64,000 nt of DNA from Mixophyes australis. Lineage: Eukaryota > Chordata > Amphibia > Anura > Limnodynastidae. Location of the stretch: contig JAVHZZ010000003.1 in the NCBI GenBank assembly GCA_036250195.1, positions 41,823,835 through 41,887,834 of the forward strand. The letters run 5' to 3'. Within the stretch, counting starts at the first letter, position 1. Every line of letters starts with the position of its first letter. The notes beneath the pieces are model-generated. The model did not search any database. It saw nothing but the letters and a program-made list of their open reading frames with translations, and was not told where the DNA came from. Made by a program: the position numbers and the translations under genes. Shown here piece by piece: positions 24,501-40,900 of the stretch.

Positions 24501-27500
24501 TGGGGATGGTATACCGGGACAGAAACACCACTATGTGTGAGTGCTGGTGATGGTATAGCGGGACAGAAACACCGGTATGTGTGAGTGCTGGGGATGGTAT
24601 AGCGGGACAGAAACACCACTATGTGTGAGTGCTGGGGATGGTATACCGGGACAGAAACACCACAATGTGTGAGTGCTGGGGATGGTATACTGGGACAGAA
24701 ACACCACAATGTGTGAGTGCTGGGGATGGTATACCGGGACAGAGACACCACTATGTGTGAGTGCTGGGGATGGTATAGCGGGACAGAAACACCACAATGT
24801 GTGAGTGCTGGGGATGGTATACCGGGACAGAAACACCACTATGTGTGAGTGCTGGGGATGGTATAGCGGGACAGAAACACCACAATGTGTGAGTGGTGGG
24901 GATGGTATACCGGGACAGAAACACCACAATGTGTGAGTGCTGGGGATGGTATAAAGGGACAGAAACACCACTATGTGTGAGTGCTGGTGATGGTATAGCG
25001 GGACAGAAACACCGGTATGTGTGAGTGCTGGGGATGGTATACCGGGACAGAAATACCACTATGTGTGAGTGCTGGGGATGGTATACCGGGACAGAAACAC
25101 CACTATGTGTGAGTGCTGGGGATGGTATAAAGGGACAGAAACACCACTATGTGTGAGTGCTGGTGATGGTATACCGGGACAGAAACACCACTATGTGTGA
25201 GTGCTGGGGATGGTATACCGGGACAGAAACACCACTATGTGTGAGTGCTGGGGATGGTATACCAGGACAGAAACACCACAATGTGTGAGTGCTGGGGATG
25301 GTATAGCGGGACAGAAACACCACAATGTGTGAGTGCTGGGGATGGTATACCGGGACAGAAACACCACTATGTGTGAGTGCTGGGGATGGTATACCAGGAC
25401 AGAAACACCGGTATGTGTGAGTGCTGGGGATGGTATAGCGGGACAGAAACACCACTATGTGTGAGTGCTGGGGATGGTATACCGGGACAGAAACACCACA
25501 ATGTGTGAGTGCTGGGGATGGTATAGCGGGACAGAAACACCACAATGTGTGAGTGCTGGGGATGGTATACTGGGACAGAAACACCACAATGTGTGAGTGC
25601 TGGGGATGGTATACCGGGACAGAGACACCACTATGTGTGAGTGCTGGGGATGGTATACCGGGACAGAAACACCACTATGTGTGAGTGCTGGGGATGGTAT
25701 ACTGGGACAGAAACACCACTATGTGTGAGTGCTGGTGATGGTATACCGGGACAGAAACACCACTATGTGTGAGTGCTGGGGATGGTATAGCGGGACAGAA
25801 ACACCACAATGTGTGAGTGCTGGGGATGGTATACCGGGACAGAAACACCACAATGTGTGAGTGCTGGGGATGGTATACTGGGACAGAAACACCACAATGT
25901 GTGAGTGCTGGGGATGGTATACTAGGACAGAAACACCACTATGTGTGAGTGCTGGGGATGGTATACCGGGACAGAAACACCACTATGTGTGAGTGCTGGG
26001 GATGGTATACCGGGACAGAAACACCACTATGTGTGAGTGCTGAGGATGGTATACAGGGACAGAAACACCACAATGTGTGAGTGCTGGGGATGGTATACCG
26101 GGACAGAAACACCACAATGTGTGAGTGCTGGGGATGGTATACCGGGACAGAAACACCACAATGTGTGAGTGCTGGGGATGGTATAGCGGGACAGAAACAC
26201 CACTATGTGTGAGTGCTGGGGATGGTATACCGGGACAGAAACACCACTATGTGTGAGTGCTGGGGATGGTATACCGGGACAGAAACACCACTATGTGTGA
26301 GTGCTGGGGATGGTATACAGGGACAGAAACACCACAATGTGTGAGTGCTGGGGATGGTATACCGGGACAGAAACACCACTATGTGTGAGTGCTGGGGATG
26401 GTATACAGGGACAGAAACACCACTATGTGTGAGTGCTGGGGATGGTATAGCGGGACAGAAACACCACAATGTGTGAGTGCTGGGGATGGTATACCGGGAC
26501 AGAAACACCACAATGTGTGAGTGCTGGGGATGGTATAGCGGGACAGAAACACCACAATGTGTGAGTGCTGGGGATGGTATACCGGGACAGAAACACCACA
26601 ATGTGTGAGTGCTGGGGATGGTATAGCGGGACAGAAACACCACAATGTGTGAGTGCTGGGGATGGTATACCGGGACAGAAACACCACAATGTGTGAGTGC
26701 TGGGGATGGTATACCGGGACAGAAACACCACAATGTGTGAGTGCTGGGGATGGTATAGCGGGACAGAAACACCACAATGTGTGAGTGCTGGGGATGGTAT
26801 ACCGGGACAGAAACACCACTATGTGTGAGTGCTGGGGATGGTATACCGGGACAGAAACACCACAATGTGTGAGTGCTGGGGATGGTATACCGGGACAGAA
26901 ACACCACAATGTGTGAGTGCTGGGGATGGTATAGCGGGACAGAAACACCACAATGTGTGAGTGCTGGGGATGGTATAAAGGGACAGAAACACCACTATGT
27001 GTGAGTGCTGGTGATGGTATACCGGGACAGAAACACCACTATGTGTGAGTGCTGGGGATGGTATACCGGGACAGAAACACCACTATGTGTGAGTGCTGGG
27101 GATGGTATACCAGGACAGAAACACCACAATGTGTGAGTGCTGGGGATGGTATAGCGGGACAGAAACACCACAATGTGTGAGTGCTGGGGATGGTATACCG
27201 GGACAGAAACACCACTGTGTGTGAGTGCTGGGGATGGTATACCAGGACAGAAACACCGGTATGTGTGAGTGCTGGGGATGGTATAGCGGGACAGAAACAC
27301 CACTATGTGTGAGTGCTGGGGATGGTATACCGGGACAGAAACACCACAATGTGTGAGTGCTGGGGATGGTATACTGGGACAGAAACACCACAATGTGTGA
27401 GTGCTGGGGATGGTATACCGGGACAGAGACACCACTATGTGTGAGTGCTGGGGATGGTATAGCGGGACAGAAACACCACAATGTGTGAGTGCTGGGAATG

Positions 27501-30500
27501 GTATACAGGGACAGAAACACCACTATGTGTGAGTGCTGGGGATGGTATACCAGGACAGAAACACCGGTATGTGTGAGTGCTGGGGATGGTATAGCGGGAC
27601 AGAAACACCACTATATGTGAGTGCTGGGGATGGTATACCGGGACAGAAACACCACAATGTGTGAGTGCTGGGGATGGTATACCGGGACAGAGACACCACT
27701 ATGTGTGAGTGCTGGGGATGGTATAGCGGGACAGAAACACCACAATGTGTGAGTGCTGGGGATGGTATACTGGGACAGAAACACCACAATGTGTGAGTGC
27801 TGGGGATGGTATACCGGGACAGAAACACCACTATGTGTGAGTGCTGGTGATGGTATAGCGGGACAGAAACACCGGTATGTGTGAGTGCTGGGGATGGTAT
27901 AGCGGGACAGAAACACCACTATGTGTGAGTGCTGGGGATGGTATACCGGGACAGAAACACCACAATGTGTGAGTGCTGGGGATGGTATACTGGGACAGAA
28001 ACACCACAATGTGTGAGTGCTGGGGATGGTATACCGGGACAGAGACACCACTATGTGTGAGTGCTGGGGATGGTATAGCGGGACAGAAACACCACAATGT
28101 GTGAGTGCTGGGGATGGTATACCGGGACAGAAACACCACTATGTGTGAGTGCTGGGGATGGTATAGCGGGACAGAAACACCACAATGTGTGAGTGGTGGG
28201 GATGGTATACCGGGACAGAAACACCACAATGTGTGAGTGCTGGGGATGGTATAAAGGGACAGAAACACCACTATGTGTGAGTGCTGGTGATGGTATAGCG
28301 GGACAGAAACACCGGTATGTGTGAGTGCTGGGGATGGTATACCGGGACAGAAATACCACTATGTGTGAGTGCTGGGGATGGTATACCGGGACAGAAACAC
28401 CACTATGTGTGAGTGCTGGGGATGGTATAAAGGGACAGAAACACCACTATGTGTGAGTGCTGGTGATGGTATACCGGGACAGAAACACCACTATGTGTGA
28501 GTGCTGGGGATGGTATACCGGGACAGAAACACCACTATGTGTGAGTGCTGGGGATGGTATACCAGGACAGAAACACCACAATGTGTGAGTGCTGGGGATG
28601 GTATAGCGGGACAGAAACACCACAATGTGTGAGTGCTGGGGATGGTATACCGGGACAGAAACACCACTATGTGTGAGTGCTGGGGATGGTATACCAGGAC
28701 AGAAACACCGGTATGTGTGAGTGCTGGGGATGGTATACCGGGACAGAAACACCACAATGTGTGAGTGCTGGGGATGGTATACCGGGACAGAAACACCACA
28801 ATGTGTGAGTGCTGGGGATGGTATAGCGGGACAGAAACACCACAATGTGTGAGTGCTGGGGATGGTATACTGGGACAGAAACACCACAATGTGTGAGTGC
28901 TGGGGATGGTATACCGGGACAGAGACACCACTATATGTGAGTGCTGGGGATGGTATACCGGGACAGAAACACCACTATGTGTGAGTGCTGGGGATGGTAT
29001 ACTGGGACAGAAACACCACTATGTGTGAGTGCTGGGGATGGTATACCGGGACAGAAACACCACAATGTGTGAGTGCTGGGGATGGTATAGCGGGACAGAA
29101 ACACCACAATGTGTGAGTGCTGGGGATGGTATACCGGGACAGAGACACTACTATGTGTGAGTGCTGGGGATGGTATACCGGGACAGAAACACCACTATGT
29201 GTGAGTGCTGGGGATGGTATACTGGGACAGAAACACCACTATGTGTGAGTGCTGGTGATGGTGTAGCGGGACAGAAACACCACAATGTGTGAGTGCTGGG
29301 GATGGTATAAAGGGACAGAAACACCACTATGTGTGAGTGCTGGTGATGGTATACCGTGACAGAAACACCACTATGTGTGAGTGCTGGGGATGGTATAGCG
29401 GGACAGAAACACCACAATGTGTGAGTGCTGGGGATGGTATACCGGGACAGAAACACCACAATGTGTGAGTGCTGGGGATGGTATACTGGGACAGAAACAC
29501 CACAATGTGTGAGTGCTGGGGATGGTATACCGGGACAGAGACACCACTATGTGTGAGTGCTGGGGATGGTATACCGGGACAGAAACACCACAATGTGTGA
29601 GTGCTGGGGATGGTATACTGGGACAGAAACACCACAATGTGTGAGTGCTGGGGATGGTATACCGGGACAGAGACACCACTATGTGTGAGTGCTGGGGATG
29701 GTATAGCGGGACAGAAACACCACAATGTGTGAGTGCTGGGGATGGTATACTGGGACAGAAACACCACAATGTGTGAGTGCTGGGGATGGTATACCGGGAC
29801 AGAAACACCACTATGTGTGAGTGCTGGTGATGGTATAGCGGGACAGAAACACCGGTATGTGTGAGTGCTTGGGATGGTATAGCGGGACAGAAACACCACT
29901 ATGTGTGAGTGCTGGGGATGGTATACCGGGACAGAAACACCACAATGTGTGAGTGCTGGGGATGGTATACTGGGACAGAAACACCACAATGTGTGAGTGC
30001 TGGGGATGGTATACCGGGACAGAGACACCACTATGTGTGAGTGCTGGGGATGGTATAGCGGGACAGAAACACCACAATGTGTGAGTGCTGGGGATGGTAT
30101 ACCGGGACAGAAACACCACTATGTGTGAGTGCTGGGGATGGTATAGCGGGACAGAAACACCACAATGTGTGAGTGGTGGGGATGGTATACCGGGACAGAA
30201 ACACCACAATGTGTGAGTGCTGGGGATGGTATAAAGGGACAGAAACACCACTATGTGTGAGTGCTGGTGATGGTATAGCGGGACAGAAACACCGGTATGT
30301 GTGAGTGCTGGGGATGGTATACCGGGACAGAAATACCACTATGTGTGAGTGCTGGGGATGGTATACCGGGACAGAAACACCACTATGTGTGAGTGCTGGG
30401 GATGGTATAAAGGGACAGAAACACCACTATGTGTGAGTGCTGGTGATGGTATACCGGGACAGAAACACCACTATGTGTGAGTGCTGGGGATGGTATACCG

Positions 30501-33500
30501 GGACAGAAACACCACTATGTGTGAGTGCTGGGGATGGTATACCAGGACAGAAACACCACAATGTGTGAGTGCTGGGGATGGTATAGCGGGACAGAAACAC
30601 CACAATGTGTGAGTGCTGGGGATGGTATACCGGGACAGAAACACCAATATGTGTGAGTGCTGGGGATGGTATACCAGGACAGAAACACCGGTATGTGTGA
30701 GTGCTGGGGATGGTATAGCGGGACAGAAACACCACTATGTGTGAGTGCTGGGGATGGTATACCGGGACAGAAACACCACAATGTGTGAGTGCTGGGGATG
30801 GTATAGCGAGACAGAAACACCACAATGTGTGAGTGCTGGGGATGGTATACTGGGACAGAAACACCACAATGTGTGAGTGCTGGGGATGGTATACCGGGAC
30901 AGAGACACCACTATGTGTGAGTGCTGGGGATGGTATACCGGGACAGAAACACCACTATGTGTGAGTGCTGGGGATGGTATACTGGGACAGAAACACCACT
31001 AAGTGTGAGTGCTGGTGATGGTATAGCGGGACAGAAACACCACAATGTGTGAGTGCTGGGGATGGTATAAAGGGACAGAAACACCACTATGTGTGAGTGC
31101 TGGTGATGGTATACCGGGACAGAAACACCACTATGTGTGAGTGCTGGGGATGGTATAGCGGGACAGAAACACCACAATGTGTGAGTGCTGGGGATGGTAT
31201 ACCGGGACAGAAACACCACAATGTGTGAGTGCTGGGGATGGTATACTGGGACAGAAACACCACAATGTGTGAGTGCTGGGGATGGTATACTAGGACAGAA
31301 ACACCACTATGTGTGAGTGCTGGGGATGGTATACCGGGACAGAAACACCACAATGTGTGAGTGCTGGGGATGGTATACTGGGACAGAAACACCACAATGT
31401 GTGAGTGCTGGGGATGGTATACCGGGACAGAAACACCACAATGTGTGAGTGCTGGGGATGGTATACCGGGACAGAAACACCACAATGTGTGAGTGCTGGG
31501 GATGGTATCCCGGGACAGAAACACCACTATGTGTGAGTGCTGGGGATGGTATACCGGGACAGAAACACCGGTATGTGTGAGTGCTGGGGATGGTATAGCG
31601 GGACAGAAACACCACTATGTGTGAGTGCTGGGGATGGTATACCGGGACAGAAACACCACAATGTGTGAGTGCTGGGGATGGTATACCGGGACAGAAACAC
31701 CACAATGTGTGAGTGCTGGGGATGGTATACCGGGACAGAGACACCACTATGTGTGAGTGCTGGGGATGGTATACCGGGACAGAGACACCACTATGTGTGA
31801 GTGCTGGGGATGGTATAGCGGGACAGAAACACCACTATGTGTGAGTGCTGGGGATGGTATAACAGGACAGAAACACCGGTATGTGTGAGTGCTGGGGATG
31901 GTATAGCGGGACAGAAACACCACTATGTGTGAGTGCTGGGGATGGTATACCGGGACAGAAACACCACAATGTGTGAGTGCTGGGGATGGTATACTGGGAC
32001 AGAAACACCACAATGTGTGAGTGCTGGGGATGGTATACCGGGACAGAGACACCACTATGTGTGAGTGCTGGGGATGGTATAGCGGGACAGAAACACCACA
32101 ATGTGTGAGTGCTGGGGATGGTATACTGGGACAGAAACACCACAATGTGTGAGTGCTGGGGATGGTATACCGGGACAGAAACACCACTATGTGTGAGTGC
32201 TGGTGATGGTATAGCGGGACAGAAACACCGGTATGTGTGAGTGCTGGGGATGGTATAGCGGGACAGAAACACCACTATGTGTGAGTGCTGGGGATGGTAT
32301 ACCGGGACAGAAACACCACAATGTGTGAGTGCTGGGGATGGTATACTGGGACAGAAACACCACAATGTGTGAGTGCTGGGGATGGTATACCGGGACAGAG
32401 ACACCACTATGTGTGAGTGCTGGGGATGGTATAGCGGGACAGAAACACCACAATGTGTGAGTGCTGGGGATGGTATACCGGGACAGAAACACCACTATGT
32501 GTGAGTGCTGGGGATGGTATAGCGGGACAGAAACACCACAATGTGTGAGTGGTGGGGATGGTATACCGGGACAGAAACACCACAATGTGTGAGTGCTGGG
32601 GATGGTATAAAGGGACAGAAACACCACTATGTGTGAGTGCTGGTGATGGTATAGCGGGACAGAAACACCGGTATGTGTGACTGCTGGGGATGGTATACCT
32701 GGACAGAAATACCACTATGTGTGAGTGCTGGGGATGGTATACCGGGACAGAAACACCACTATGTGTGAGTGCTGGGGATGGTATAAAGGGACAGAAACAC
32801 CACTATGTGTGAGTGCTGGTGATGGTATACCGGGACAGAAACACCACTATGTGTGAGTGCTGGGGATGGTATACCGGGACAGAAACACCACTATGTGTGA
32901 GTGCTGGGGATGGTATACCAGGACAGAAACACCACAATGTGTGAGTGCTGGGGATGGTATAGCGGGACAGAAACACCACAATGTGTGAGTGCTGGGGATG
33001 GTATACCGGGACAGAAACACCACTATGTGTGAGTGCTGGGGATGGTATACCAGGACAGAAACACCGGTATGTGTGAGTGCTGGGGATGGTATAGCGGGAC
33101 AGAAACACCACTATGTGTGAGTGCTGGGGATGGTATACCGGGACAGAAACACCACAATGTGTGAGTGCTGGGGATGGTATAGCGGGACAGAAACACCACA
33201 ATGTGTGAGTGCTGGGGATGGTATACTGGGACAGAAACACCACAATGTGTGAGTGCTGGGGATGGTATACCGGGACAGAGACACCACTATGTGTGAGTGC
33301 TGGGGATGGTATACCGGGACAGAAACACCACTATGTGTGAGTGCTGGTGATGGTATAGCGGGACAGAAACACCACAATGTGTGAGTGCTGGGGATGGTAT
33401 ACTAGGACAGAAACACCACTATGTGTGAGTGCTGGGGATGGTTTACCGGGACAGAAACACCACTATGTGTGAGTGCTGGGGATGGTATACCGGGACAGAA

Positions 33501-36500
33501 ACACCACTATGTGTGAGTGCTGGGGATGGTATACAGGGACAGAAACACCACAATGTGTGAGTGCTGGGGATGGTATACCGGGACAGAAACACCACAATGT
33601 GTGAGTGCTGGGGATGGTATACCGGGACAGAAACACCACAATGTGTGAGTGCTGGGGATGGTATAGCGGGACAGAAACACCACTATGTGTGAGTGCTGGG
33701 GATGGTATACCGGGACAGAAACACCACTATGTGTGAGTGCTGGGGATGGTATACTAGGACAGAAACACCACAATGTGTGAGTGCTGGGGATGGTATACCG
33801 GGACAGAAACACCACTATGTGTGAGTGCTGGGGATGGTATACAGGGACAGAAACACCACAATGTGTGAGTGCTGGGGATGGTATACCGGGACAGAAACAC
33901 CACTATGTGTGAGTGCTGGGGATGGTATACAGGGACAGAAACACCACTATGTGTGAGTGCTGGGGATGGTATAGCGGGACAGAAACACCACAATGTGTGA
34001 GTGCTGGGGATGGTATACCGGGACAGAAACACCACAATGTGTGAGTGCTGGGGATGGTATAGCGGGACAGAAACACCACAATGTGTGAGTGCTGGGGATG
34101 GTATACCGGGACAGAAACACCACAATGTGTGAGTGCTGGGGATGGTATAGCGGGACAGAAACACCACAATGTGTGAGTGCTGGGGATGGTATACCGGGAC
34201 AGAAACACCACAATGTGTGAGTGCTGGGGATGGTATACCGGGACAGAAACACCACAATGTGTGAGTGCTGGGGATGGTATAGCGGGACAGAAACACCACA
34301 ATGTGTGAGTGCTGGGGATGGTATACTGGGACAGAAACACCACTATGTGTGAGTGCTGGGGATGGTATACCGGGACAGAAACACCACAATGTGTGAGTGC
34401 TGGGGATGGTATATCGGGACAGAAACACCACAATGTGTGAGTGCTGGGGATGGTATAGCGGGACAGAAACACCACAATGTGTGAGTGCTGGGGATGGTAT
34501 AAAGGGACAGAAACACCACTATGTGTGAGTGCTGGTGATGGTATACCGGGACAGAAACACCACTATGTGTGAGTGCTGGGGATGGTATACCGGGACAGAA
34601 ACACCACTATGTGTGAGTGCTGGGGATGGTATACCAGGACAGAAACACCACAATGTGTGAGTGCTGGGGATGGTATAGCGGGACAGAAACACCACAATGT
34701 GTGAGTGCTGGGGATGGTATACCGGGACAGAAACACCACTGTGTGTGAGTGCTGGGGATGGTATACCAGGACAGAAACACCGGTATGTGTGAGTGCTGGG
34801 GATGGTATAGCGGGACAGAAACACCACTATGTGTGAGTGCTGGGGATGGTATACCGGGACAGAAACACCACAATGTGTGAGTGCTGGGGATGGTATACTG
34901 GGACAGAAACACCACAATGTGTGAGTGCTGGGGATGGTATACCGGGACAGAGACACCACTATGTGTGAGTGCTGGGGATGGTATAGCGGGACAGAAACAC
35001 CACAATGTGTGAGTGCTGGGGATGGTATACCGGGACAGAAACACCACTATGTGTGAGTGCTGGGGATGGTATACCGGGACAGAAACACCACAATGTGTGA
35101 GTGCTGGGGATGGTATACTGGGACAGAAACACCACAATGTGTGAGTGCTGGGGATGGTATACCGGGACAGAGACACCACTATGTGTGAGTGCTGGGGATG
35201 GTATAGCGGGACAGAAACACCACAATGTGTGAGTGCTGGGGATGGTATACCGGGACAGAAACACCACTATGTGTGAGTGCTGGGGATGGTATACCGGGAC
35301 AGAAACACCACAATGTGTGAGTGCTGGGGATGGTATAAAGGGACAGAAACACCACAATGTGTGAGTGCTGGGGATGGTATACCGGGACAGAAACACCACT
35401 ATGTGTGAATGCTGGGGATGGTATACCAGGACAGAAACACCGGTATGTGTGAGTGCTGGGGATGGTATACCGGGACAGAAACACCACTATGTGTGAGTGC
35501 TGGGGATGGTATACCAGGACAGAAACACCACAATGTGTGAGTGCTGGGGATGGTATACCGGGACAGAAACACCACTATGTGTGAGTGCTGGGGATGGTAT
35601 ACAGGGACAGAAACACCACAATGTGTGAGTGCTGGGGATGGTATACCGGGACAGAAACACCACTATGTGTGAGTGCTGGGGATGGTATACAGGGACAGAA
35701 ACACCACTATGTGTGAGTGCTGGGGATGGTATAGCGGGACAGAAACACCACAATGTGTGAGTGCTGGGGATGGTATACCGGGACAGAAACACCACAATGT
35801 GTGAGTGCTGGGGATGGTATAGCGGGACAGAAACACCACAATGTGTGAGTGCTGGGGATGGTATACCGGGACAGAAACACCACAATGTGTGAGTGCTGGG
35901 GATGGTATAGCGGGACAGAAACACCACAATGTGTGAGTGCTGGGGATGGTATACCGGGACAGAAACACCACAATGTGTGAGTGCTGGGGATGGTATACCG
36001 GGACAGAAACACCACAATGTGTGAGTGCTGGGGATGGTATAGCGGGACAGAAACACCACAATGTGTGAGTGCTGGGGATGGTATACCGGGACAGAAACAC
36101 CACTATGTGTGAGTGCTGGGGATGGTATACCGGGACAGAAACACCACTATGTGTGAGTGCTGGGGATGGTATAGCGGGACAGAAACACCACAATGTGTGA
36201 GTGGTGGGGATGGTATACCGGGACAGAAACACCACAATGTGTGAGTGCTGGGGATGGTATAAAGGGACAGAAACACCACTATGTGTGAGTGCTGGTGATG
36301 GTATAGCGGGACAGAAACACCGGTATGTGTGACTGCTGGGGATGGTATACCTGGACAGAAATACCACTATGTGTGAGTGCTGGGGATGGTATACCGGGAC
36401 AGAAACACCACTATGTGTGAGTGCTGGGGATGGTATAAAGGGACAGAAACACCACTATGTGTGAGTGCTGGTGATGGTATACCGGGACAGAAACACCACT

Positions 36501-37949
36501 ATGTGTGAGTGCTGGGGATGGTATACCGGGACAGAAACACCACTATGTGTGAGTGCTGGGGATGGTATACCAGGATAGAAACACCACAATGTGTGAGTGC
36601 TGGGGATGGTATAGCGGGACAGAAACACCACAATGTGTGAGTGCTGGGGATGGTATACCGGGACAGAAACACCACTATGTGTGAGTGCTGGGGATGGTAT
36701 ACCAGGACAGAAACACCGGTATGTGTGAGTGCTGGGGATGGTATAGCGGGACAGAAACACCACTATGTGTGAGTGCTGGGGATGGTATACCGGGACAGAA
36801 ACACCACAATGTGTGAGTGCTGGGGATGGTATAGCGGGACAGAAACACCACAATGTGTGAGTGCTGGGGATGGTATACTGGGACAGAAACACCACAATGT
36901 GTGAGTGCTGGGGATGGTATACCGGGACAGAGACACCACTATGTGTGAGTGCTGGGGATGGTATACCGGGACAGAAACACCACTATGTGTGAGTGCTGGG
37001 GATGGTATACTGGGACAGAAACACCACTATGTGTGAGTGCTGGTGATGGTATAGCGGGACAGAAACACCACAATGTGTGAGTGCTGGGGATGGTATACTA
37101 GGACAGAAACACCACTATGTGTGAGTGCTGGGGATGGTTTACCGGGACAGAAACACCACTATGTGTGAGTGCTGGGGATGGTATACCGGGACAGAAACAC
37201 CACTATGTGTGAGTGCTGGGGATGGTATACAGGGACAGAAACACCACAATGTGTGAGTGCTGGGGATGGTATACCGGGACAGAAACACCACAATGTGTGA
37301 GTGCTGGGGATGGTATACCGGGACAGAAACACCACAATGTGTGAGTGCTGGGGATGGTATAGCGGGACAGAAACACCACTATGTGTGAGTGCTGGGGATG
37401 GTATACCGGGACAGAAACACCACTATGTGTGAGTGCTGGGGATGGTATACTAGGACAGAAACACCACAATGTGTGAGTGCTGGGGATGGTATACCGGGAC
37501 AGAAACACCACTATGTGTGAGTGCTGGGGATGGTATACAGGGACAGAAACACCACAATGTGTGAGTGCTGGGGATGGTATACCGGGACAGAAACACCACT
37601 ATGTGTGAGTGCTGGGGATGGTATACAGGGACAGAAACACCACTATGTGTGAGTGCTGGGGATGGTATAGCGGGACAGAAACACCACAATGTGTGAGTGC
37701 TGGGGATGGTATACCGGGACAGAAACACCACAATGTGTGAGTGCTGGGGATGGTATAGCGGGACAGAAACACCACAATGTGTGAGTGCTGGTGATGGTAT
37801 ACCGGGACAGAAACACCACTATGTGTGAGTGCTGGGGATGGTATACCGGGACAGAAACACCACTATGTGTGAGTGCTGGGGATGGTATACCAGGACAGAA
37901 ACACCACAATGTGTGAGTGCTGGGGATGGTATAGCGGGACAGAAACACC

Positions 37950-40900
37950 ACAATGTGTGAGTGCTGGGGATGGTATACCGGGACAGAAACACCACTGTGT
38001 GTGAGTGCTGGGGATGGTATACCAGGACAGAAACACCGGTATGTGTGAGTGCTGGGGATGGTATAGCGGGACAGAAACACCACTATGTGTGAGTGCTGGG
38101 GATGGTATACCGGGACAGAAACACCACAATGTGTGAGTGCTGGGGATGGTATACCGGGACAGAGACACCACTATGTGTGAGTGCTGGGGATGGTATAGCG
38201 GGACAGAAACACCACAATGTGTGAGTGCTGGGGATGGTATACCGGGACAGAAACACCACTATGTGTGAGTGCTGGGGATGGTATACCGGGACAGAAACAC
38301 CACAATGTGTGAGTGCTGGGGATGGTATACTGGGACAGAAACACCACAATGTGTGAGTGCTGGGGATGGTATACCGGGACAGAGACACCACTATGTGTGA
38401 GTGCTGGGGATGGTATAGCGGGACAGAAACACCACAATGTGTGAGTGCTGGGGATGGTATACCGGGACAGAAACACCACTATGTGTGAGTGCTGGGGATG
38501 GTATACCGGGACAGAAACACCACAATGTGTGAGTGCTGGGGATGGAATAAAGGGACAGAAACACCACAATGTGTGAGTGCTGGGGATGGTATACCGGGAC
38601 AGAAACACCACTATGTGTGAATGCTGGGGATGGTATACCAGGACAGAAACACCGGTATGTGTGAGTGCTGGGGATGGTATACCGGGACAGAAACACCACT
38701 ATGTGTGAGTGCTGGGGATGGTATACCAGGACAGAAACACCACAATGTGTGAGTGCTGGGGATGGTATACCGGGACAGAAACACCACTATGTGTGAGTGC
38801 TGGGGATGGTATACAGAGACAGAAACACCACAATGTGTGAGTGCTGGGGATGGTATACCGGGACAGAAACACCACTATGTGTGAGTGCTGGGGATGGTAT
38901 ACAGGGACAGAAACACCACTATGTGTGAGTGCTGGGGATGGTATAGCGGGACAGAAACACCACAATGTGTGAGTGCTGGGGATGGTATACCGGGACAGAA
39001 ACACCACAATGTGTGAGTGCTGGGGATGGTATAGCGGGACAGAAACACCACAATGTGTGAGTGCTGGGGATGGTATACCGGGACAGAAACACCACAATGT
39101 GTGAGTGCTGGGGATGGTATAGCGGGACAGAAACACCACAATGTGTGAGTGCTGGGGATGGTATACCGGGACAGAAACACCACAATGTGTGAGTGCTGGG
39201 GATGGTATACCGGGACAGAAACACCACAATGTGTGAGTGCTGGGGATGGTATAGCGGGACAGAAACACCACAATGTGTGAGTGCTGGGGATGGTATACCG
39301 GGACAGAAACACCACTATGTGTGAGTGCTGGGGATGGTATACCGGGACAGAAACACCACAATGTGTGAGTGCTGGGGATGGTATAGCGGGACAGAAACAC
39401 CACAATGTGTGAGTGCTGGGGATGGTATAGCGGGACAGAAACACCACAATGTGTGAGTGCTGGGGATGGTATAAAGGGACAGAAACACCACTATGTGTGA
39501 GTGCTGGTGATGGTATACCGGGACAGAAACACCACAATGTGTGAGTGCTGGGGATGGTATACTAGGACAGAAACACCACTATGTGTGAGTGCTGGGGATG
39601 GTATACCGGGACAGAAACACCACTATGTGTGAGTGCTGGGGATGGTATACCGGGACAGAAACACCACTATGTGTGAGTGCTGGGGATGGTATACAGGGAC
39701 AGAAACACCACAATGTGTGAGTGCTGGTGATGGTATACCGGGACAGAAACACCACAATGTGTGAGTGCTGGGGATGGTATACCGGGACAGAAACACCACT
39801 GTGTGTGAGTGCTGGGGATGGTATACCAGGACAGAAACACCGGTATGTGTGAGTGCTGGGGATGGTATAGCGGGACAGAAACACCACTATGTGTGAGTGC
39901 TGGGGATGGTATACCGGGACAGAAACACCACAATGTGTGAGTGCTGGGGATGGTATACCGGGACAGAGACACCACTATGTGTGAGTGCTGGGGATGGTAT
40001 AGCGGGACAGAAACACCACAATGTGTGAGTGCTGGGGATGGTATACCGGGACAGAAACACCACTATGTGTGAGTGCTGGGGATGGTATACCGGGACAGAA
40101 ACACCACAATGTGTGAGTGCTGGGGATGGTATACTGGGACAGAAACACCACAATGTGTGAGTGCTGGGGATGGTATACCGGGACAGAGACACCACTATGT
40201 GTGAGTGCTGGGGATGGTATAGCGGGACAGAAACACCACAATGTGTGAGTGCTGGGGATGGTATACCGGGACAGAAACACCACTATGTGTGAGTGCTGGG
40301 GATGGTATACCGGGACAGAAACACCACAATGTGTGAGTGCTGGGGATGGAATAAAGGGACAGAAACACCACAATGTGTGAGTGCTGGGGATGGTATACCG
40401 GGACAGAAACACCACTATGTGTGAATGCTGGGGATGGTATACCAGGACAGAAACACCGGTATGTGTGAGTGCTGGGGATGGTATACCGGGACAGAAACAC
40501 CACTATGTGTGAGTGCTGGGGATGGTATACCAGGACAGAAACACCACAATGTGTGAGTGCTGGGGATGGTATACCGGGACAGAAACACCACTATGTGTGA
40601 GTGCTGGGGATGGTATACAGAGACAGAAACACCACAATGTGTGAGTGCTGGGGATGGTATACCGGGACAGAAACACCACTATGTGTGAGTGCTGGGGATG
40701 GTATACAGGGACAGAAACACCACTATGTGTGAGTGCTGGGGATGGTATAGCGGGACAGAAACACCACAATGTGTGAGTGCTGGGGATGGTATACCGGGAC
40801 AGAAACACCACAATGTGTGAGTGCTGGGGATGGTATAGCGGGACAGAAACACCACAATGTGTGAGTGCTGGGGATGGTATACCGGGACAGAAACACCACA